From: a virus
Virus record (IMG/VR): IMGVR_UViG_3300027741_000248
Location: 1 to 25,452 of that record
Length of the DNA stretch: 25,452 nt
Direction: 5' to 3' (one strand)
Every line of letters begins with the position of its first letter. The first letter of the stretch is position 1. Below are positions 21,695 through 25,452 of the stretch, piece after piece. The notes under the pieces were generated by a model. That model saw only the letters and a program-made list of their open reading frames with translations. It searched no databases and was not told the DNA's origin. The position numbers and the translations under genes are program-made.

Positions 21695-22001
21695 TTTAGA
21701 TTCCTTTCGGCAATACAAGGGCTACGATAGGGATGATGATAGGTAATAGCATCATTCTTATCTCAACCTTGTGGGGTTGTTATCAATGGGGTTTGACCCT
21801 TATTGATATGCACTGCTTTATTTATCGACCCAGAGAATGTGTCTCTGCAACACCCTATCAGCCTATCTAGTCGTTTATCGCTTGTGGTGCAACACTCACG
21901 CAGCCGTCCCCCTTGGGTCAAGCTGATCCGCTTTCCTCCCTCGCTGCCACAGACATGGGCACTTAATATCGCTAGGGGTACGGTTGTGTAAAAAGGACAA
22001 T
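21695..22001 (-). other. Structured non-coding region between RNA element and recombination operon
   Basis: No convincing gene is seen on either strand in these 307 bases. Inverted repeats that could fold as RNA: CAACC/GGTTG (21764-21768 and 21775-21779); TATCAAT/ATTGATA with inner GGG/CCC (21781-21808); CAGAGA/TCTCTG with a 5-base loop (21831-21847). TGCAACAC occurs twice (21846-21853, 21888-21895). It probably contains the leader and promoter of the operon starting at 21694, but no clear -35/-10 pair was found. The small-RNA terminator precedes it. Confidence 0.5.
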
Positions 22002-22077
22002 AAAAAAGCCCCTTACAACTGCCCTCGGTAGAAACCCATTGGTGTAGACCAAGGGCGAGAGCATGTGTAAGAGGCTT
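22002..22077 (-). terminator. Intrinsic terminator formed by the outer stem of the RNA element
   Basis: On the minus strand the 12-bp stem (22066-22077 with 22006-22017, GC-rich near its base) is followed directly by six T (22007-22002). It would end both the small RNA and readthrough from the methyltransferase operon. The intervening ~48 bases are themselves base-paired, so this is longer than a usual terminator hairpin. Confidence 0.65.
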
Positions 22078-22106
22078 AGACATAGTTGCTTTCTACGACA
22101 ACGGTT
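22002..22106 (-). ncRNA. Candidate pseudoknotted small RNA
   Basis: Downstream of a strong promoter lies a compact foldable element. P1 pairs 22066-22077 with 22006-22017 (12 bp, one G-U). P2 pairs 22056-22062 with 22021-22027 (7 bp, one G-U). P3 pairs 22049-22055 with 22035-22042 (one bulge) around a 6-base loop. The 7 bases left between P2 and P3 (22028-22034, RNA UUUCUAC) are exactly complementary to 22090-22096 (GUAGAAA), which sit in the loop of a 5' GUUG/CAAC hairpin (22085-22102). This gives a kissing or pseudoknot contact. P1 is followed by a run of six T. The family is not recognised. Seen: base pairing; inferred: transcription and function. Confidence 0.6.
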
Positions 22107-22109
22107 AAA

Positions 22110-22139
22110 AATATATCACGACTTAACAGGACTTGTCAA
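22110..22139 (-). promoter_or_regulatory. Sigma70-type promoter reading into the RNA element
   Basis: On the minus strand: -35 TTGACA (22139-22134, perfect consensus), an 18-base spacer, and -10 TATATT (22115-22110, one mismatch), with TG at the extended -10 position (22118-22117). The expected start is near 22106-22102. The extended -10 TG coincides with the TGA stop of the methyltransferase gene, so the promoter sits in coding sequence. No repressor site is evident. Confidence 0.65.
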
Positions 22140-22958
22140 GAGTCGCCAGGCAGTGGCAGCACACAAAGGGACTTGTCCATTTCCAATGGCTTTAAGTCTG
22201 TCCACTCTAGAGGCCAACCCATCAACCACTCTGTCCACGTTGGGTTCAGTTTCCCACCATTGTGCAGACCCGATACTTGTTCCCCAAGGTTGCCCTTGCC
22301 CCTGTCCCTCAACGCATGGCGAGAGTCTTGGGCTTTGGGTGTTCCCCACATATTCCGAATTGGATATTTCTGAGCAAATCCCGCCAAATTCATTGTGTAT
22401 CTTTTCCCCGCCAAAGTTGATGGACTGTTGTGATTTGCCCCGCCCGTACTGCTTGTAGGCGTTGGAACTAGCGACAATCCATATTCGTTCTCGTTTGTGC
22501 TTTGCACCAATGTCGGCAGCAGATACAACTCCCCACCTACTGTCATACCCCATTGAGGTAAGGTCTGCAAGGACTCGTTCAAGTCCTCTAGTAACGAGCA
22601 TTGGACTGTTCTCCACAAATGCGAATCGGGGTCGAACCTCGCCAATAATCCTTGCCATTTCTCGCCACATTCCTGATCGTTCTCCGTCAAGTCCGTCCCC
22701 ATTTCCTGCAACGGATATGTCTTGACAGGGAAACCCGCCCGATACAACGTCAACAATTCCTGCCCAAGGTCTTCCGTCAAAGGTTTGAACGTCATCCCAA
22801 ATCGGGAAAGGCGGGAGAGTGCCGTCATTTTGTCGGGCGAGCAATACGCTTGCGGGGTAGGCTTCCCATTCAACGGCGCAGACTGTTCGCCATCCAAGTA
22901 GTTTGCCGCCAAGTATTCCTCCACCTGCACCTGCGAAAAGAGCCAACTCATTCATCAT
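22116..22958 (-). CDS. C5-cytosine DNA methyltransferase (280 aa)
   Basis: All key motifs of C5-cytosine methyltransferases are present: motif I 'LALFAGAGGGILGG' (AdoMet binding, residues 5-18), motif IV 'GGFPCQD' with catalytic Cys78, motif VI 'VENS' (Glu116), motif VIII 'KRERIW' (about 155-160) and motif X 'KAIGNGQVP' (256-264). The target-recognition region between VIII and X (about 165-240) is short, and its specificity cannot be read. It would methylate phage or host DNA, for example to evade restriction; no cognate nuclease gene is adjacent. ATG 22958 or 22955; a G-run lies just upstream. A second ORF overlaps nearly all of it. Confidence 0.9.
   Translation of the reverse strand: MMNELALFAGAGGGILGGKLLGWRTVCAVEWEAYPASVLLARQNDGTLPPFPIWDDVQTFDGRPWAGIVDVVSGGFPCQDISVAGNGDGLDGERSGMWREMARIIGEVRPRFAFVENSPMLVTRGLERVLADLTSMGYDSRWGVVSAADIGAKHKRERIWIVASSNAYKQYGRGKSQQSINFGGEKIHNEFGGICSEISNSEYVGNTQSPRLSPCVEGQGQGQPWGTSIGSAQWWETEPNVDRVVDGLASRVDRLKAIGNGQVPLCAATAWRLLTSPVKS
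22136..22951 (-). CDS. Overprinted protein inside the methyltransferase gene (271 aa)
   Basis: The frame starts at ATG 22951, with the GGGGGG run at an ideal 7-base spacing, better than for the methyltransferase starts. The product 'MSWLFSQVQVEEYLAANYLD' contains 'LSRFGMTFKPLTEDLGQELL', 'SLLEDLNESLQTLPQWGMT', 'PTPTSS', 'WGTPKAQDSR' and a C-terminal 'LNPTWTEWLMGWPLEWTDLK' (residues 235-254). I recall similar proteins ('PTP.ASD...LNP.WVEWLMGWP.GWTDLK') beside or within phage cytosine methyltransferase genes, usually unnamed or called methyltransferase. It has none of the methyltransferase motifs. Function unknown; it could also be a by-product of codon bias in the other frame. Confidence 0.55.
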   Translation of the reverse strand: MSWLFSQVQVEEYLAANYLDGEQSAPLNGKPTPQAYCSPDKMTALSRLSRFGMTFKPLTEDLGQELLTLYRAGFPVKTYPLQEMGTDLTENDQECGEKWQGLLARFDPDSHLWRTVQCSLLEDLNESLQTLPQWGMTVGGELYLLPTLVQSTNENEYGLSLVPTPTSSTGGANHNSPSTLAGKRYTMNLAGFAQKYPIRNMWGTPKAQDSRHALRDRGKGNLGEQVSGLHNGGKLNPTWTEWLMGWPLEWTDLKPLEMDKSLCVLPLPGDS

Positions 22959-23131
22959 CCCCCCAAAATCAATAGAACGGCTAAGAAGCCCACGACAAAT
23001 GCAGCCAGTCCATATAGCACCACTTCATGTAGGGGCATGGGTTCTACCCATTGGGGTTCTTCCGGAAATGCGTCCATGAGGGTGCGAGGGAATGTCCTAA
23101 AAGTGTCGTCATGGTGTTTGAATTTGATCAT
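22955..23131 (-). CDS. Small phage membrane protein (58 aa)
   Basis: This short frame starts at ATG 23131 (GGAG site 9 bases upstream) and overlaps both neighbours: ATGA with the preceding stop and ATGATGA with the methyltransferase start. The product starts 'MIKFKHHDDTFRTFPRTLMD', a beginning I associate with short phage proteins ('KFK.HDDTFRT.PRT..EAF'), and ends in one membrane helix (about 38-57, 'VLYGLAAFVVGFLAVLLILG'). Function unknown. The tight overlaps support real translation. Confidence 0.65.
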   Translation of the reverse strand: MIKFKHHDDTFRTFPRTLMDAFPEEPQWVEPMPLHEVVLYGLAAFVVGFLAVLLILGG

Positions 23132-23460
23132 AATGGGCGCTCCAGGTTAACCAGAATACGGGTTATTTCAGACTCTAATGCTTCACGCTCGCCAATGGTA
23201 GTAAACCCATCCTGCAACATTGTCAGCGCCTTACATAGTGCATCAAACATGCATGGGGCTGCAGCCATTAGACGGGCATTGACCAACGCCTGGGCATCAT
23301 AATCGGGCTGCTTTTTGAGTGATGGGGCTTTAAGGGCCACTGCCGATCCGATTGACGGGCCATTATCTGCAGGGACAATATACCGGCCCTGCGTGTGCCA
23401 GGGTCCAGGCGTAGTGGTTGTCAATTGATGGGTGGTATCAGGCGTGTCAATTACTATCAT
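23128..23460 (-). CDS. Conserved phage protein, 'NARLxAAAP' family (110 aa)
   Basis: ATG 23460 is chosen because GGAG stands 9 bases upstream; the longer frame begins with TTG 23475. The product shows 'TTTPGPWHTQGRYIVPADNG' and 'YDAQALVNARLMAAAPCM' followed by a helical C-terminus. The 'TPGPW......I........NARL.AAAP.L..AL' pattern is widespread in phages and prophages and has no established function. No metal or membrane motif. Confidence 0.75.
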   Translation of the reverse strand: MIVIDTPDTTHQLTTTTPGPWHTQGRYIVPADNGPSIGSAVALKAPSLKKQPDYDAQALVNARLMAAAPCMFDALCKALTMLQDGFTTIGEREALESEITRILVNLERPL

Positions 23461-23487
23461 GATTTTATTCTCCAAGGGTTTAGGGGT

Positions 23488-23793
23488 TTAGATAGTGCAG
23501 CAGCCACAGCATGGGGCATCTTCGCAGCGTCCGGCCTTGTTGCGATAATATTCCTGGCCACTGAAATTGAACACGTGCGAGCGGTATTCTTTAGGGGTAC
23601 GTGTACGGGCTGCCAGATAGGCGCTGTCGTTCTCCGATTCCATTAGGCAGCTACTGTCTACTTCCGGATCCCCTGGTTCACTGATAAAAGCTTTTTTGGC
23701 AACAGTGTCATAAATTATTGAGTCCCCAGGGTTTATAGGTATGCCGGTTAAAGCACAGCGGCCAGGGTACTTGGCTATCATTGATTTTTGCAT
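23488..23793 (-). CDS. Cys-rich phage protein with GRCEDAPCCGCC tail (101 aa)
   Basis: An AAGGAAG site precedes ATG 23793. The N-terminus 'MIAKYPGRCALTGIPINPGD' looks like the first half of a small zinc finger ('KYPG.C..(T/C)G..I..GD'), and the C-terminus 'GRCEDAPCCGCCTI' carries five cysteines. I know this tail from other phage proteins of unknown function. The cysteines probably bind zinc. It sits between two hairpin-bearing gaps in the accessory operon. Confidence 0.7.
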   Translation of the reverse strand: MQKSMIAKYPGRCALTGIPINPGDSIIYDTVAKKAFISEPGDPEVDSSCLMESENDSAYLAARTRTPKEYRSHVFNFSGQEYYRNKAGRCEDAPCCGCCTI

Positions 23794-23831
23794 GATGGAA
23801 CTTCCTTAAATTGATTTATAAACGTAGGACT

Positions 23832-23867
23832 ATATAACCCCTATCCCTTGCAGAATAGGGGCTATAT
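23832..23867 (-). other. Strong RNA hairpin between genes
   Basis: Bases 23832-23846 pair with 23853-23867 over 15 bp (two G-U on the minus-strand RNA) around a 6-base loop. It fills most of the 82-base gap between two minus-strand genes. There is no T-run after it, so it is not a standard terminator; an mRNA stabiliser, processing site or binding site is possible. Confidence 0.7.
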
Positions 23868-23875
23868 GGGGCTAT

Positions 23876-24049
23876 TTAATAGCCTACAGCGTAATCTTCT
23901 AGGCTAGTGACAAGGCCGTCAAAGTCTTCGCTGCTACCGAGCATATCGGCCATGGCAAACACAATGCTCGCATCAATGCCTAGGCTATCGGCTAGATCGA
24001 GTAAATACTCTTTACGTGTTTCAAACCCGTATTCTTGATAAATTGTCAT
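23876..24049 (-). CDS. Small acidic helical phage protein (57 aa)
   Basis: ATG 24049 has a GGGAG site; an earlier ATG at 24094 lies in hairpin sequence. The product 'MTIYQEYGFETRKEYLLDLA' continues 'DSLGIDASIVFAMADMLGSS' and 'EDFDGLVTSLEDYAVGY'. Similar short 'YG(F)..RKEYL.DLA...G.......AD.LGP.EDFDGLV..LED' proteins are common in phages and prophages; none has a proven function. Mostly helical and acidic. Confidence 0.7.
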   Translation of the reverse strand: MTIYQEYGFETRKEYLLDLADSLGIDASIVFAMADMLGSSEDFDGLVTSLEDYAVGY

Positions 24050-24070
24050 GATGGGAACTCCCTTAATTGA
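24050..24070 (-). promoter_or_regulatory. Leader sequence shared with another gene's ribosome-binding region
   Basis: The bases before ATG 24049 read (minus strand) CAATTAAGGGAGTTCCCATC, nearly identical to CAATTTAAGGAAGTTCCATC before ATG 23793 (23794-23813); the leader before ATG 21401 has AAGGAAGTTATCC. The core GGRAGTTCC is partly palindromic around the Shine-Dalgarno sequence and could be a shared translational control site. Confidence 0.4.
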
Positions 24071-24082
24071 TTGATTGAAAAC

Positions 24083-24123
24083 CCTGTGAAACACAGGCCA
24101 TAAACCCCTATTTCTAAGGGTTT
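24083..24123 (-). other. Two adjacent hairpins between genes
   Basis: On the minus strand, AAACCC (24118-24123) pairs with GGGTTT (24102-24107). Immediately after, CCTGTG (24092-24097) pairs with CACAGG (24083-24088) around a 3-base loop and is followed by GTTTTC. The second could act as a weak terminator after the Gp88 gene. The first shares AACCCCTAT (plus strand) with the hairpin at 23832-23867. Confidence 0.5.
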
Positions 24124-24134
24124 ACAGTCTATAC

Positions 24135-24785
24135 TCAAGCTTGCATTAATCGGATAACCCTGGCCATCTTTTGACCATGCGCTGGATAGCATATCAAGTC
24201 AACCGATTTATCCCAGCATGCCCGGCATCCGCTGCACTTACCCTCATGTTCATATGCCCGGCATAAACTAGAACCAGGTTGATCCTGGTAAGTAGCTGCA
24301 TCTGGACCGATCACCGATCCATGCAAGCCAGGGATATATTCGCCGGTTATTGAGTCGCTAGAGAATCGCACTGACACGTTATCGAGTGCTTTCATGGCAT
24401 CAAATACCATGCGAAATTTTGGGAATTTATGCATACGTGTAGGCAGCCAGTGCTTGCACCAGGGCGTACGCTGCATAACCTCTAGAATCTTTTCTGCCAG
24501 TGCAAGAGAATATACGTCCCCAGAATCAAACCAGCGGAAATAACGATCATTCTCTAATGCAGCCACCATATCATCAACCCAGTCCATGCGCTCCCAGTCC
24601 GTACGATTGAATTCTCTAGGGGCTTTGACGTTAGGATAATTGTAGTTGCCTGTAGTGGCATAGCATCCCTTACACGCATCAACTAATACGCCGGGACTTG
24701 CAATTGATCCGGGACAAGTATCGATAGCTTGCAATGACCAGGATCTTATCCCGTCTAACTTTGATGTAATTGAAATTCTCGGCAT
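24135..24785 (-). CDS. Gp88-family protein, Cys-rich (216 aa)
   Basis: ATG 24785 is preferred (GGAG site) over ATG 24809. The product starts 'MPRISITSKLDGIRSWSLQA' and carries 'DTCPGS' (Cys24), 'VDACKGCYATTGNYNYPNVK' (Cys38, Cys41), 'YFRWFDSGDVYS', 'KHWLPTRMHKFPKF', and a C-terminal 'EGKCSGCRACWDK' (Cys184, 187, 190). This pattern matches the Gp88 family of mycobacteriophages and other phages, of unknown function. The Cys spacing resembles metal- or iron-sulfur-binding proteins, and the 'R(W/I)..SGD..S' stretch occurs in related TIM-barrel phage families. The enzyme activity is unknown. Confidence 0.75.
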   Translation of the reverse strand: MPRISITSKLDGIRSWSLQAIDTCPGSIASPGVLVDACKGCYATTGNYNYPNVKAPREFNRTDWERMDWVDDMVAALENDRYFRWFDSGDVYSLALAEKILEVMQRTPWCKHWLPTRMHKFPKFRMVFDAMKALDNVSVRFSSDSITGEYIPGLHGSVIGPDAATYQDQPGSSLCRAYEHEGKCSGCRACWDKSVDLICYPAHGQKMARVIRLMQA

Positions 24786-24812
24786 AACAATGCTCCGGTT
24801 AAAGTGCAAAAT

Positions 24813-24844
24813 AGCACTGAATAGCCCGTAGGCTATCCGCTGCT
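24813..24844 (-). other. Hairpin with UACG tetraloop between genes
   Basis: On the minus strand GGATAGCC (24838-24831) pairs with GGCTATTC (24826-24819), 8 bp with one G-U, around a C(UACG)G loop, a stable UNCG-type tetraloop. Outer AGCA/TGCT (24844-24841 with 24816-24813) extend it across a small internal loop. A short T-rich stretch follows, so a weak terminator or processing site is possible. Confidence 0.6.
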
Positions 24845-24847
24845 ATC

Positions 24848-25057
24848 TTAAACCTTGATTACATTCTCTAAACCATAAAAATGCTCATGGTTAGCTAAAT
24901 AACCTATAAACAGCATAATGTCAGGCTGCTGGCCTACTATGTCGCTAGTATCTTTGCAGATACCAGGTGAAGTTAAAAATTTAGACTCTAAACCACACTC
25001 TTTAACCAGTACGTTTAGATTGTCTACTGTAGTGCTTACACGTGCTTTTAATATCAT
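24848..25057 (-). CDS. Small phage protein (69 aa)
   Basis: An AAAGGAAAG site precedes ATG 25057; ATG 25084 is less likely. The product is 'MILKARVSTTVDNLNVLVKE' then 'CGLESKFLTSPGICKDTSDI', with 'MLFIGYLANHEHFYGLENVI' at the C-terminus. It is small, mixed alpha/beta, with two Cys and no metal pattern or membrane helix. I do not recognise a family. It is the first gene of the minus-strand accessory operon in this window. Confidence 0.6.
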   Translation of the reverse strand: MILKARVSTTVDNLNVLVKECGLESKFLTSPGICKDTSDIVGQQPDIMLFIGYLANHEHFYGLENVIKV

Positions 25058-25100
25058 GGTTACTTTCCTTTGAGTTAAGATCATGCAAAATTACATGATG

Positions 25101-25106
25101 ATTATA
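25101..25106 (-). promoter_or_regulatory. Possible -10 element for the accessory operon
   Basis: TATAAT is present on the minus strand about 45 bases before ATG 25057. No good -35 stands at 16-18 bases (the sequence there is CCATTA). TTGTCA occurs 24 bases upstream, too far for sigma70. It may need an activator or be chance in AT-rich DNA. Confidence 0.35.
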
Positions 25107-25261
25107 TAACGAGACAACTACAGTAATGGTTGACAACAATCTAAAATAATTTATTGTTGTATTTATGCCATTGTCAGTTAAGTGTAAGCATACTCTATAC
25201 AATGATGTTACATACCCTAAAGCTTATATCATGTGATAGCATCATAGTGATTAATTGATAG

Positions 25262-25270
25262 TTATCCACA
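25262..25270 (+). other. DnaA-box match TTATCCACA
   Basis: A perfect match to the E. coli consensus DnaA box in non-coding DNA. Only one perfect copy was seen, so an origin is not established; a single 9-mer match could be chance. Confidence 0.3.
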
Positions 25271-25340
25271 ATGGTCATCATGGGGTAAGGCTGAATGTAT
25301 TCCGCTTATCGTTCTCAGTACAATAAGCATAATCCATGCC

Positions 25341-25373
25341 TGCTAGGGTGCTATGTGATGCTATACGTGCTAT
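25341..25373 (+). repeat. Cluster of TGCTA(T) direct repeats
   Basis: TGCTA or TGCTAT occurs at 25341, 25349, 25359 and 25368 (8-10 bases apart), again at 25414, and in reverse as ATAGCA at 25236-25241. Spacing near one helical turn suggests a protein-binding array, but the unit is very short. Confidence 0.4.
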
Positions 25374-25452
25374 ATAGTACATAAGGCGTAATGGAATGGA
25401 CGAGTGAATGGGATGCTAGCTCTATGTGGTGTGACCCCCACATTGCTCCCAC

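Larger units (their letters stand above)
25058..25452. other. AT-rich non-coding control region
   Basis: No gene is seen on either strand up to the right edge. It holds the leader of the accessory operon, a perfect TATAAT (minus strand, 25106-25101), a DnaA-box 9-mer (25262-25270), several TGCTA(T) repeats, and a 13-mer shared with the non-coding region at 21743. It probably includes the operon promoter and may include a replication or repressor-binding region. Confidence 0.5.

Noticed and set aside
21763-22083. 106-codon ORF on the minus strand starting inside the small-RNA element
   Set aside because: Its start has no good ribosome-binding site, the predicted intrinsic terminator lies inside its first 30 codons, and the product is an unpatterned Cys/Thr/Gly mixture. 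The base-paired structure explains this DNA better.
22063-22458. Plus-strand ORFs opposite the methyltransferase gene
   Set aside because: Products are unpatterned Pro/Ser/Leu mixtures; the two minus-strand frames account for the sequence.
22625-22645. GGGGTCGAACC resembling a tRNA T-loop
   Set aside because: It lies within conserved methyltransferase coding sequence and no cloverleaf can be drawn around it. No tRNA was found elsewhere.
25002-25202. 66-codon minus-strand ORF across the operon leader
   Set aside because: It overlaps the better-supported 69-aa gene and its leader, with no ribosome-binding site.

Overview
The window reads as part of a double-stranded DNA tailed bacteriophage genome. 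A block of virion and lysis genes runs left to right (1-17015) and a block of recombination, nucleotide-modification and small accessory genes runs right to left (17012-25057). The host is most likely Gram-negative, because the lysis cassette holds an Rz/Rz1 spanin pair. The head-tail adaptor resembles the SU10/podovirus type, and four consecutive large Ala/Gly/Gln-rich proteins look like internal virion (DNA-ejection) proteins, so a podovirus-like virion is favoured. The small hypothetical proteins are of types I associate with uncultured freshwater phages; this is from memory and is not a database result.

Plus strand, in order: tail end of an upstream structural gene; two small structural proteins; head-tail adaptor; tail fibre; small proteins; lysis cassette (several small membrane proteins, a spanin-like pair, holin candidate, Rz with embedded Rz1, M15-family endolysin); two small basic proteins; a 580-aa tail/hub protein; two small proteins; four putative ejection proteins; three small proteins; and an 881-aa tail protein. 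Genes overlap by a few bases almost throughout, typical of translational coupling. No promoter or terminator was recognised inside this block.

Minus strand, 21694 to 17012: a recombination operon with a Cys-rich small protein, a YqaJ-like exonuclease, a RecT-like annealing protein, a Cys-containing protein, a small protein ending in an SSB-type acidic tip, two overlapping small ORFs, a PAPS-reductase-like PP-loop protein and a RusA Holliday-junction resolvase. Minus strand, 25057 to 22116: small phage proteins, a Gp88-family protein, and a C5-cytosine DNA methyltransferase that carries a second long ORF in another frame over nearly its whole length. Several gaps between these genes contain strong RNA hairpins.

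The most striking element is at 22002-22139 (minus strand). A consensus-like promoter (TTGACA, 18 bases, TATATT with extended -10 TG) overlaps the end of the methyltransferase gene and reads into a roughly 100-nt element. This element has a 12-bp stem ending in a T-run, two inner stems, and a 7-nt junction segment exactly complementary to the loop of a 5' hairpin. It looks like a self-contained, pseudoknotted small RNA gene. It is followed by about 300 bases of further structured non-coding DNA. The right end (25058-25452) is a second non-coding region with a perfect DnaA-box 9-mer and short repeats, and it may be a control or origin region. No tRNA, CRISPR array, insertion sequence or integrase was seen.
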